Assembly: GCF_022539505.1 (NCBI RefSeq)
Contig: NC_061508.1
Location: forward strand, 68,953,754 to 69,017,753
DNA from: Lolium rigidum
Taxonomy: Eukaryota > Streptophyta > Magnoliopsida > Poales > Poaceae
Direction: 5' to 3'
Length of the DNA stretch: 64,000 bases
Both the position numbers and the translations under genes were made by a program. Below the pieces are notes generated by a model. The model saw nothing but the letters and a program-made list of their open reading frames with translations. It was not told where the DNA came from and did no database searches. Position 1 is the first letter of the stretch; every line of letters starts with the position of its first letter. Of this stretch, positions 35,740 through 46,635 are shown piece by piece.

Positions 35740-38186
35740 TGGCTATAAAGAAAGAACTTCTTGGGAGATAACCCATGTCTTTATTTTACTACAGCACTTT
35801 TGTTTTATATTTGAGTCTTGGAAGTTGTTTACTACTGTAGCAACCTCTCCTTATCATGTTTTTGTGCCAAGTAAAGTCTCTATGGTAAGGTTGATACTAG
35901 ATTTGGATTACTGCGCAGAAACAGATTTGCTGTCTGTCACGAATTTGCGCAGAAGTCTCTGTAGGAAACTCAGAAAAATCTGAAAATTTACGTGTGTGAT
36001 CCTCAGATATGTACGCAACTTTCATTAGTTTTGAGTTTTTCCATTTGAGCAAGTTAAGTGCCCCTGCCAGATTCGTCTTTACGGACTGTTCTGTTTTTGA
36101 CAGATTCTGCCTTTTATTTCGCATAGCCGTTTTTGCTATGTTGATTGAGTTTCTTTGTTCCATTAACTTTCAGAAGCTTTGTGCAATGTTCAGAAGTGTT
36201 AAGAATGATTGTGTCACCTCTGAACATGTGAATTTTGATTATGCACTAACCCTCTAATGGGTTTGCTCTGAGTTTGGTGTGAAGGAAGTTTTCAAGGGTC
36301 AAGAGAGGAGGATGATATATGATCAAGAAGAGTGAAAAGCCTAAGCTTGGGGATGCCCCCGTGGTTCATCCCTGCATATTTCAAGAAGACTCAAGCGTCT
36401 AAGCTTGGGGATGCCCAAGGCATCCCCTTCTTCATCAACTTATCAGGTTTCTTCTATTGAAACTATATTTTTATTCGGTCACATCTTATGTACTTTACTT
36501 GGAGCGTCTGTGTGCTTTATTTTCATTTTGTTATTTGCATTCTTTGAATAAATTCATGCTTGTGTGGGAGAGAGACACGCTCCGCTGTTGCATATGAACA
36601 CATGTGTTCTTAGCTTTACTTTTAATGTTCATGGCGAAGGTTGAAAACTGCTTCGTTCATTGTTATATGGTTGGAAACAAGAAATGCTTCATGTGGTAAA
36701 TGGTATAATGTCTTGAATAATTTGATACTTGGCAATTGTTGTGCTCGTATAGATCATGTTTAAGCTCTTGCATCATATACTTTGCACTTATTAATGAAGA
36801 ACTACATAGAGCTTGTTAAAATTTGGTTTGCATGATTGGTCTCTCTAAGTCTAGATATTTTCTGGTTAATGTGTTTGAACAACAAGGAGACGATGTAAAG
36901 TCTTATAATGCTTACAATATGTTCATATGAGAGTCTTGCTGCACCGTTTTATACTTGAGTTTGCTTCAAACAACCTTGCTAGCCTAGCCTTGTATTGAGA
37001 GGGATTCTTCTCGTGCATCCAAATCCTTGAGCCAAAAACTATGCCAACTGTGTCCACCATACCTACCTACCACATGGTATTTCTCCGCCATTCTAAAGTA
37101 AATTGCTTGAGTGCTATCTTTAAAACAATTCAAAAGTTATTACCTCTTATTTGTGTTAATGTTTTATAGCTCATGAGGAAGTATGTGGAGTTTATCTTTC
37201 AATCTTGTTGGGCAACTTTCACCAATGGACTAGTGGCTTCATCCGCTTATCCAATAATTTTGCAAAAAGAGCTGGCAATGGGGTTCCCAGCCCCGAACTA
37301 ATTAACTTTCATAAATTTAAAAATAGACACTCCTCCATGGTATGTGATTGTTGGTCGGCACCCGAGGATTCGGTTAGCCATGGCTTGAGAAAGCAAAGGT
37401 GGGGAGGAGTGTCATCTAAATAAAACTAAAATAAAAAGGCACTCCTTCATGGTATGAGATTGTTGGCAGGCACCCGAGGACTCGGTTAGCCATGGTTTGT
37501 GAAAGCAAGGTTGGAAGGAGTGCCACCCAAAAACAAAATTTCATGGGAGCCGCTCTTTGAAAGTCTGTCTGGCAAGGGGGTTAGAGTGCCCACTACTATT
37601 CGTTGACAACAACAAACACCGCTCAAAACTTTACTTTTTATGCTCTCTTTATGTTTTCAAAATAAAAGCTCTAGCACAAATATAGCAATCAATGCTTCCC
37701 TCTGCGAAGGGCCATTCCTTTACTTTATTGTTGAGTCGGTTTACCTACTTCTTTCTATCTTAGAAGCAAACACTTGTGTAAACTGTGTGCATTGATTCTT
37801 ACATGTTTACCTATTGCACTTGTTATATTACTTTGTGTTGACAATTATCCATGAGATATACATGTTGAAGTTGAAAGCAACCGCTGAAACTTATATCTTC
37901 CTTTCTGTTGTTTCAAAGCTTTTTACTAAGAATTTATTGCTTTATGAGTTAACTCTTATGCAAGTCTTATTGATGCTTGTCTTGAAAGTACTATTCATGA
38001 AAAGTCTTTGCTATATGATTCAGTTGTTTACTCATTGTCTTCATCATTGCTTCGAATCGCTGCATTCATCTCATATGCTTTACAATAATGTTGATCAAGA
38101 TTATGTTGGTAGCATGTCACTTCAGAAATTATCCCTGTTATCGTTTACCTACTCGAGGGAGAGTAGGAACTAAGCTTGGGGATGCT
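35740..38186 (+). other. 3' non-coding region of element E
   Basis: 2.4 kb, no supported gene. It contains the hairpin GGGGATGCC-CAA-GGCATCCCC (36407-36427), polypurine-like AAGCTTGGGGATGC copies (36343, 36401), two large hairpins (37326-37524) shared with C, and the final polypurine tract 38170-38186. Confidence 0.75.
37326..37524 (+). repeat. Two tandem 11-bp-stem hairpins in element E
   Basis: GACACTCCTCC (37326-37336) pairs with GGAGGAGTGTC (37403-37413). GGCACTCCTTC (37438-37448) pairs with GAAGGAGTGCC (37514-37524). The two units share the loop core GGCACCCGAGGA and GGTTAGCCATGG. Arm differences are compensated on both sides. Confidence 0.88.
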
Positions 38187-39665
38187 TGATACGTCTCAAA
38201 CGTATCTATAATTTTTGATGTTCCATGCTAGTTTTATGACAATACCTACATGTTTTGTTCACACTTTATATCGTTTTGATGCATTTTCCGGAACTAACCT
38301 ATTGACGAGATGCCGAAGTGCCAGTTCATGTTTTCTGCTGTTTTTGGTTTCAGAAATCCTAGTAAGGAAATATTCTCGGAATTGGACGAAATTAATACCC
38401 AGCATCTTATAATTGCACGGAGCTTCCAGAACACCGGAGAGGGGCCAGAGGAGGGCCACAGGCCCACCACACAAGGTGGCGGCGCGGCCCAGGGGGGGCG
38501 CCCCCCTGTTGTCTGGCTTCCCCGTCAGCCTTCCGACTCCGTTTCTTCGCCTATATAAGTCGTCTTGACCTAAAACTTCGACACGGAAAAACCCCGATAC
38601 GAGAAAAGTTCCAGAACCGCCGTCATCACGAAATCAAGATTCGGGGGACAGAAATCTCTGTTCCGGCACGCCGCCGGGACGGGGAATTGCCCCCGGAAGC
38701 CATCTCCACCGCCATCGCTGTCCCCGTGATGAGGAGGGAGTAATTCTCCCCTGGGGCTGAGGGCTCTACGGTAGCTATGTGGTTAATCTCTCTCTGTACT
38801 CCAATACAATGATCTCATGAGCTGCTTTACATGATTGAGATCCATATGATGAGTTTTGTATCGCTATTAGTCTATGTGCTACTCATGTGATGTTATTAAA
38901 GTAGTCTATTCCTCCCGCATGGTGTAAAGGTGCTAGTGTGTGCACCGTGTGGTTCTTGTCGTAGGCTATGATCATGATCTCTTGTAGGTTGTGGAGTTAA
39001 TTGTCATTATGATAGTATTGATGTGATCTATTCCTCCTTTCATAGTGTAATGTGGACAGTGTGTATGCTATGTTAGTTCTCGGTTTATTTTGCAAAGATC
39101 TATTATGCTCTAAGGTTATTTAAATATGAACATCGAATGTTGTGGAGCTTGTTAACTCCGGCATTGAGGTGCTCTTGTAGCCCTACACAACGACTGGTGT
39201 TTGTCATCCAACAAAAGAGTGTATGTAGCACAAATGAGAGAAGTTATTATTTATTATGCGATCAATGTTGAGAGTGTCCACTAGTGAAAGTATGATCCCT
39301 AGGCCTTGTTTCCAATACTGCAAACACCGCTTATTTAATGTTCTACTCGCATGTTTACTCGCTGCCATATTTTATTCAGATTGCTATTACCACTCATATA
39401 CATCCATACTACTTGTATTTCACTATCTCTTCGCCGAACTAGTGCACCTATATATCTGACAAGTGTATTAGGTGTGTTGGGGACACAAGAGACTTCTTGT
39501 ATCGTGATTGCAGGGTTGCTTGAGAGGGATATCTTTGACCTCTTCCTCCCTGATTTCGATAAACCTTGGGTGATCCACTTAAGGGAAAACTTGCTGCTGT
39601 TCTACAAACCTCTGCTCTTGGAGGCCCAACACTGTCTACAGGAAAAGAAGCGTGAGTATACATCA
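38187..39665 (+). repeat. 3' LTR of element E
   Basis: 1479-bp copy of 31550-33029, followed by atgag. Confidence 0.92.
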
Positions 39666-41509
39666 ATGAGATGACACCATATTGCATTGGCTAAGGTTTA
39701 GTCTCCCCTATCCATGATAAGATGGTTACTTGCTTAATAGTTGTTGTTCTCTTTTAGTTACTAGGGACTTGAGAATTGGTTTTATCTAATACCAATAGAC
39801 TTCTATTATTATCCTTAGTCTATCATTAAAGTAACTAAAGTGGCTATGGTTCTTTTTATAGTTAACTTTGCTTATAATGATGAATGGTTTCTCACCACAT
39901 AAAGTATAGAGTTTGATTCTAATGTTTTCTTATGTTCTTTAATTGTGGAATATAGATGTGGTAAGATTCTACTTATGATCACCAAGTGATTCACAAGTTA
40001 AGATTGGGATATAAGCCTAGGGTTGCTTACTAGTGATCTCCCTATAATTTCATGTGGTGAATGATATCTACTTATCATATAGGGTTTAACTTATGGCTTA
40101 TTCTTCTATTTCTCCAAAGCATGGTCATGGCATTATCATGAGCAACTTATTCTCAATGGCTTCTACTCCAAATTCTTAGAGTATATGATCATTACCCAAT
40201 TTGTAATGTTCAAAGGTTTGGCTTCCTAAAGTATCTCTCATGAACTAGGTTTCTCACTTCTAAGATCAAACATTGTCTTGATCAACTAAGGTATAGCACT
40301 TCTATTTTACTCTCTATGATGGGCCTATTATGGTTGCCTCTATAGTTTATATCCCAGGAGAATGTCTGAGATAATAACTTAGAGTTCTTTCCAAGGTATG
40401 ATGATATAATCATCTGGATATATGGAATAGTTCTCTCCCTCAAGTTCAAGTGTTGACTCAACTAACTTGAGTGTAACACCATAGCTTGAGCTCTCTCATA
40501 TAGGAATAGTTATTCTAGGGTTTATGATGTACTCACAATATCTCATTAGGTATGAAAAGGTTGAGTCTCCACCTAGATACTTAATTGGATTAGTCACTAC
40601 TTTACTTCACCAATTCATGGATATAGTCTTGTTCCATTTGGTATTTGGTTACCACTCCCAGATGAAATGGTATATCTCCTAATGCCTTAGTTCAATGGTT
40701 GTCCTTTATTCTTAAATTGGTAAAGCTAGGATTGGTATGAATGGTCTCTCTCATTTGGGAATGACTTTAATACTAACCTAAGGTTAGACTCCATAGAGAA
40801 TGATGTGATCATCAATGTCTATGTTTAACATAAATGGGTTCTCTCTCTAAGGGATGTCTTGAATATTATCTTAGGGTTCTTCTTAAAGATGATGATTTGA
40901 TTGCATGGATGTATATCCAAGGTTTAGCTCTAGGTTTGACATTGCTTCTCTAATAATTACATAATTCTCACTTCTCTAGGTTTGATGTATAATAATTTGG
41001 AATAGAGAAGAATATATACTTCTAGAGTTGACCTCCTTGTTATGTTTCTAAGAATGAAGTAAGATGAGTACCATGAGGTTCATGGTAGGAACATAGATTA
41101 GTTTAAGACATAGAAAAGATAAGTCAAGAATGGTTTCTCCATTTTATTACTACTTGATTTATAGTTGAATAGTTGTTCATATGATATAGCAAAGAATACC
41201 ATATTATAATCTTTTATAGGATCAAGCAATTGTTCATTGAGTAAAGTGTTGTTGTGTTGATTTTAGTTCTATTTGATCTAACCCCTTAGATCAAATCATC
41301 TCTACCCAAAACAAGGTTTTAAACAAAGTCACATTGAGGTTTATAGCGCTTGACTTGATGAGCTACTTCAATTTCACCAAGGTCAAGTAAAACTTCAGTT
41401 ACTGTGAGTGTTTTACTTTAAAGCGCGAAAATTCCCCGGATTTTCTATGCATGAATGCAATGCACACATCTGTTTCCTCTATTTTTGTAACCCCAAATCC
41501 TAGAATATT
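39666..41509. repeat. AT-rich spacer with degenerate internal repeats
   Basis: No convincing ORF. Several stretches repeat loosely, for example around 40360-40430 and 40855-40925 (both with a gatgtct/aatgtct, ttagagttct/ttagggttct, gatgat and catctgg/catgg order), and around 39970 with 31490. I see an old, diverged tandem repeat and do not recognise the family. Confidence 0.4.
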
Positions 41510-41681
41510 ACACAGGGCGGGCCTGGCCCACTCTTAGGGTAGGTGTGGGGCCACCAGGTGCTAATGCTATTTGGAGCCAAATACCAAAGCCCTATTTTCT
41601 ACTAGTGTTTGCCGAGTCCAAGTATTTTTAGGTCTTTGCCGTGTATTTTTGTACTAGGCAAAGATTCGGTTTTCTATAGTG
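41510..41681 (+). mobile_element. Two adjacent CACTA transposon ends
   Basis: One terminus ends ...CCTATTTTCTACTAGTG at 41607 and a second ends ...GGTTTTCTATAGTG at 41681. Reverse-complemented they begin CACTAGTAGAAAATAGG and CACTATAGAAAACC, both CACTA-type terminal repeats. The second includes TTTGCCGTG and GGCAAAG subterminal motifs. They face the same way 74 bp apart, as if one element had inserted in the end of another. The partner ends are not found. Confidence 0.6.
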
Positions 41682-43905
41682 ATAAATTGTTTTCTTCTTT
41701 TCCTGATTAATCCACATCATTTAAATTACCGTGACAGTTAGATCTAAATCTTACGTTCAAGATTTACTTATTTACTTATGTATTAATAATTACGTAACAT
41801 ACTTAACGTGTCAGATTCGTGCCATCCCACTTCAACATGTTCCCTATTATTTCGCATGGACACGTACGTCTCTCCTAGATCATAAAATTAGCTGGCATAT
41901 ATATAGCTAGAATAAAACAGATCTATAGATTTTAATGTTCACGTTTCATCCATACAAAAAAATGTCCACGTTCCAATCACATTACTATGGCAAGACGTAA
42001 ATGCATAGGACTCTATCTGTGGCCATTTAGAAAAAAAAGTCTGCGCACCCTAGCTAGAGGAAAAAGGACGTACGCTTATCCAGCTAGACTTGAGCAGAAC
42101 GCTGTGCCATCGGGATTATTCTTTTCCTTCTCACACATGGTGCACCGCACATGGGACCAATAAATTTATTTACTTCCTCAATCTCACAAAAGATGTTTTA
42201 ATTTTGTTTAAATTTAAATTTATTTAGACGATATTTAGTGTCTAGATACATCGAAATTTAGACAAATTTGAGACATTTATGGTTATAATAAGATTTGAAC
42301 ATTGTTTTACGAACAATACAAATATATGGAAGGAGCACAACAACATATTTTTAAATATTTACAAATTCATTTGTACTTAATTAAGTGTGTAAAGTGATGT
42401 TTATGTATAGTTCACATCTAAAATGGTGAATTTGGAGAATGGATGGGATTTCAAATTCTGAGAGAGAAATAAGGTATTACTACGATTGGTTGTTGTTGGA
42501 TGTACATAAGGATCAATCTGAATTAATACATAAATGTTGTATTTCAGTTGTAAAAGGTACACTTTTGCACGCTGCCAGAAAGATTAGTTAGTCAAATTTG
42601 CTATTATTTATTAGTAGGTGGGTTGTTTGAGCTTCACGAATTGTCCTAGCTTTTGATTTCTAGATGTTTCCAGATAGAGAGAACATTTGTTAACTGGCAT
42701 ATTTGTAAATATAGTTTAATTGGATTTTCATCCGATCTTCTCTCGGTAGTAAATTTAGCTATTATGATCGGTGGAAGGATCGGAACATCTGCATCCAATT
42801 ATATATTTTTCTAATCGCAACTAAAACTCCTTTTTTATTGGAATAGTTTAGGCTATGTCCATAGAAGATATACCTTATTATTTTCCATTTATTGATTAAT
42901 TTAGTTTGGTAGAAAATCACTATGTTTTGTACAAAATTTGGAATAATGTGCTTTCAATCCAAACAATGTTTTATTTATAAAACACACTTCCAACCCACCA
43001 AAAGATGATTATTTATGGAACACTTGCAAGCCACCAAAAGATGATGCCCTCACATTCGTGAGGGCCACTGTGCTAGTTCACAAAAAATATGCTAGTCCAG
43101 TCATATGCATGCTCATATTACCACGGACCAACTACTACTAACAAACGGATACGTCCTTTGTTAGGAGTTAGGAGTTAATCTGCAGTACAGTGTCAACAGC
43201 TCACCATAACCGTGCAGCATGGATCGATATGTATCACCGAAGACACGCCATATAATGGGGTCTGCAAGGTTGAAAACGTTGGTGCATCGGAAATTTAATT
43301 CGGCTTCCGGCATATATGTTCCTTTTCACTTAAATAATATATTATTAATTGGAAAAAGGTTAACATCTCGATAATCTATATACATTCGTACATTTTCATG
43401 GAAAAATAATATTTTATGTGGTTGACGAAAAGAGACAAAAATATGTCTCACAAAAAACTTTATTTTTTAGCACAAAGTTCTGACTTTTTTACACAGCCCA
43501 GAAGATATAAGTCGGTTTTTTATGAAAATACTTTGCGCTCATATAGCATGCGAAGATCTACACGTGAGTTTTCGTTCAAATTATTTTAACACTTAAAAAT
43601 GTATCAAAGACGAGCATGCACGCCAAAAGATCATCCCTTAATACATGTGCTTCATTTATTTTTCAATGGATCATGGAATATCGCAGATGCTACTACAGTA
43701 CTTTGGGATCGGAATATTTTCTCCATGACGTGATGTAATGACAGTGTCGGCCAGCTGCCAGCGCAAAGCAGCACTATTGGAAACAGTTGCATGTATGTAA
43801 GCGGCAGTGTGCTTTAAAATGTCCTCAGTTCGATCAGTCACCTAAGCACACAAATCAACGCCGAAAAACAAGCAGTCCAGTCCAGAGCGCGCGCAGTTGA
43901 GCAAC
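41682..43905. other. Spacer upstream of the KCS gene
   Basis: AT-rich, no gene seen. Holds a Stowaway-like MITE (listed separately), a 35-bp imperfect tandem duplication (about 42974-43045) ending CCACCAAAAGATGAT in each copy, and a short perfect hairpin GCCCTCAC-ATTC-GTGAGGGC (43046-43065). The KCS promoter should lie in the last few hundred bases; no clear TATA box was picked out with confidence. Confidence 0.5.
42171..42337. mobile_element. Degenerate Stowaway-like MITE
   Basis: About 166 bp, starting TACTTCCTCAATCTCACA and ending ATGGAAGGAGCA. The centre (TTTAGTGTCTAGATACATC and flanking AAATTTAGACAAATTTGAGACA) is the typical body of grass Stowaway elements with CTCCCTC ends and TA target sites. 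The ends have decayed. Confidence 0.65.
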
Positions 43906-45372
43906 ATGGTTAGCTCGCCGGCCCTTGGCAGCAAGCACTGGCTTAAACCCCTGTACCAGCTGGTTGTGAACAACTTCCTCGTCGTCGTGGTGGTGCCGGT
44001 CTCAGCCGCCGTCGCTCTCCGCAAAGCCGTGCAGCTCGGCCCTGACGAGCTCCTCTCTCGGCTCCATGAGTTTCAGCAGGTTCACGTTTTCATGGCTGTC
44101 TTCCTTCCGCTTGCCTTCGCAACCCTCTACCTGATGAGCCGCCCTCGCAGCGTGTACCTGGTGGACTACGCCTGCTGCCGGCCGAAACCCAACTGCCGCG
44201 TCTCCATGGCCTCCTTCACCGAGAACTTACGATGCATGCCGTACCTCGAGGACGGCGCCTTCCGCTTCATAATACGCATGCTCCAGCGCTCAGGCCTCGG
44301 CGACCAGACGTACCTCCACCCGTCCCTGCACCACATCCCGCCGCGTTGCTGCCTGAGCTCAAGCCGCGACGAGGCGGAGCAGGTCATCTTCGCCGCCATG
44401 GACGACCTGCTCGCCAAGACGTCCGTAGCTCCGGGCGACATCGACATACTCGTGACCAACTGCAGCGCCTTCAACCCGACGCCGAGCCTGGCGGACATCA
44501 TTGTGAACAGGTACAAGCTGCGTGACGACGTCCGGAGCGTGCACGTATCCGGCATGGGGTGCAGCGCGGGGGTGATCGCCTTGGAGGTGGCGAGGAACCT
44601 CCTGCAGGCGGTGCCGCGGGGCGCGCGTGCTCTGGTGGTGTCCACGGAGACAACCTCGCTCATCAACTACACGGGGAAGAACCGGGCGATGCTCCTGCCC
44701 GCCGCGCTGTTCCGCATGGGGGCGGCCGCGGTGCTGCTGTCGACGTCCAGATCGGAGTCCCGGTTCCGGCTCACGCACATCGTTCGGACGCTCACCGCCG
44801 CGGAGGACAGGGCGTACCGGTGCGCGTACCAGGAGGAGGACGAGGAGGGGCAGACGGGGGTGAACCTGTCCAAGGACCTGGTGGCCATCGCGGGGGAGAC
44901 GCTCAAGGCCAACATCGTGGCCATAGGGTCCGTCGTCCTCCCGCCGTCGGAGAAGCTGCTCTTCGCGCTGTCGCTGGTTTTGCGGAAGGTGCTCGGCAAG
45001 AAAATCAAGCTGTACGTGCCTGATTTCCGCACGGCGTTTGAGCATTTCTGCATCCATGCCGGTGGCCGGGCGGTGGTGGACGCGGTGCAGAGTAGCCTAT
45101 GCTTGTCTGATGAGAACGTGGAGCCGTCGCGGATGACGCTCCACCGGTTCGGGAACACGTCGAGCAGCTCGCTCTGGTACGAGCTGGCCTACATCGAGGC
45201 CAAGAGACGGACGCGGAAGGGCGACCGGCTTTGGATGGTCGGCTTCGGGTCTGGGTTCAAGTGCAACAGCGCCGTGTGGGAGTGCATCAGGTCGCCCAGC
45301 GACACCACTGTTGGCGCGCCCTGGGCTGATTCCATCCATCAGTATCCTGTGAAGATCCAAAAGGTTGGCTGA
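43906..45372 (+). CDS. KCS: 3-ketoacyl-CoA synthase (FAE1-type, very-long-chain fatty acid elongation)
   Basis: An intact intronless gene of 488 aa, close to the usual 480-530 aa. The enzyme condenses malonyl-CoA with acyl-CoA, the first and chain-length-setting step of the ER elongase that feeds cuticular wax, suberin and sphingolipid synthesis. Two N-terminal hydrophobic segments (about residues 22-40 and 60-78) fit the two membrane spans of the family. The FAE1/type III PKS-like domain follows, then an ACP-synthase III C-terminal domain. Catalytic residues: Cys219 in GMGCSAGVIALEVA, His384 in HAGGRAV, Asn417 in GNTSSSSLWYE. The ATG at 43906 (MVSSPALGSK) is chosen; the frame stays open a little upstream without another ATG. 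Strong GC and third-base bias is typical of grass intronless genes. It converges with the DRM gene. Substrate length cannot be read from sequence. Confidence 0.95.
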   Translation: MVSSPALGSKHWLKPLYQLVVNNFLVVVVVPVSAAVALRKAVQLGPDELLSRLHEFQQVHVFMAVFLPLAFATLYLMSRPRSVYLVDYACCRPKPNCRVSMASFTENLRCMPYLEDGAFRFIIRMLQRSGLGDQTYLHPSLHHIPPRCCLSSSRDEAEQVIFAAMDDLLAKTSVAPGDIDILVTNCSAFNPTPSLADIIVNRYKLRDDVRSVHVSGMGCSAGVIALEVARNLLQAVPRGARALVVSTETTSLINYTGKNRAMLLPAALFRMGAAAVLLSTSRSESRFRLTHIVRTLTAAEDRAYRCAYQEEDEEGQTGVNLSKDLVAIAGETLKANIVAIGSVVLPPSEKLLFALSLVLRKVLGKKIKLYVPDFRTAFEHFCIHAGGRAVVDAVQSSLCLSDENVEPSRMTLHRFGNTSSSSLWYELAYIEAKRRTRKGDRLWMVGFGSGFKCNSAVWECIRSPSDTTVGAPWADSIHQYPVKIQKVG

Positions 45373-46635
45373 AGGGATCTCGATCTGCGGCACGGGTATG
45401 ACCTAAGTCCGGCCAATAATAACCGTTGAGTTGTTGATGGGAAAACACTTTTAGAATGTAATTTTCCCTGTACTTAGTGCCAAAGATATCATAATCATCA
45501 ATATTGTTCCTATCACATATATGGTGGATAAACCTGTGTGTCTGATGGGGATCTATTCCTCGAAAATACATGCATGCTATTGTAAATTTTAGAGAAATAC
45601 AACTAGTGTACTTATTACTTGGTGTTTGGGCTCTGAAGATTGCCCCTCGGATTCAGGTTTTCTTATGGCCTTTTTCTTTCTCCAAAACAACGACTAGGGA
45701 TAATAATGTGAGGAAAAGATGTATACCAAAACCTTTAGAAATGCTAACTTTTCAAATAAATATTTCTTCTTCGATTGCAATGTTGCTAGGTTAGCGGCCA
45801 CAACCACATGCTCTAGCTAGAACACTCCAACGACCACAATCGTCGAGGAGTTGAACACTCCAATGGTTGTGAACAAACCCTTTTATCAGCTTGCAGACAG
45901 AGACATACAAGACACAGATCATGGTTGTGAAAAACAAAATCAGATACTGTCCAGTTTTCAATATCTTCTCTCTGGTGCAAACTGAATAATCTTCAAAACC
46001 AGCAAGCTGTTGAACCTGCTGTGTGCCTCTGCCATGTCTTTGTATCCCAGCACATCAGTCAAGCTTTGATTCCTGGCCATGATCAAATCTGTTTTACAAC
46101 TTGCACACCGGTCAAGAAACTTTCATCAGCATGTAGCAGGACACAAATCATGGCTCTGAACAAATTATTTTATCATCATGATACATACAAGACAGCAGCA
46201 GGCACCCTGTTCAGTTCACATGTAAATTCTTCAAAACAGTGCTGAATACATAACTGGGCATTTCCAGGCTATAAAAAGGTGAAACCAGTACAACTTGCAG
46301 GATTATAGCATAATAATAAAGAGTAAAAAGGATAACTCATGTACCACCAATTAGTTGTTGATATGCAGCTAACAAGGAACAGAAAGATAGTTAATCCATC
46401 ATTCATTGATAAAGAGACGGTACAAACTTGACCGGAAACCGATCTGATGTTCTTATCTTGGCAATGAAGAAACTGCTTTATAGCAAGTCAAAACAGATTT
46501 ACACATACAATTGTTCGAAGCAGCTTCTTAGCAATTACTTAACTACTTCTAAACTGAAAACAGAGAACCCAGAATATTTTTAATTCACCAGCTCTTGCCA
46601 GCCCATCATCAATCCAGAATGATGTCGGGGAACAA
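45373..46635. other. Convergent 3' spacer between KCS and DRM genes
   Basis: 1.26 kb, expected to hold both 3' UTRs. No ORF of note and no repeat recognised. Confidence 0.5.

Larger units (their letters stand above)
31550..39665 (+). mobile_element. Element E: non-autonomous Athila-related LTR retrotransposon
   Basis: 8.1 kb with LTRs 31550-33029 and 38187-39665, atgag duplications at 31545-31549 and 39666-39670, tRNA-Asp primer site and AAGCTTGGGGATGC polypurine tract. It has a long Gag-type region and no pol. The Gag core is close to that of C (DNRYEGDGTVHPGDHLL, LFYSKFYPPSEIHKDRNR), so C-like elements could supply replication enzymes. LTRs differ at about 25 sites, mostly CG versus TG or CA, as expected of ageing methylated DNA. 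Confidence 0.92.

Noticed and set aside
44166..45158. Long minus-strand and alternative-frame ORFs across the KCS gene
   Set aside because: Shadows of a GC-rich coding region. Only the plus frame carries the conserved KCS catalytic residues.
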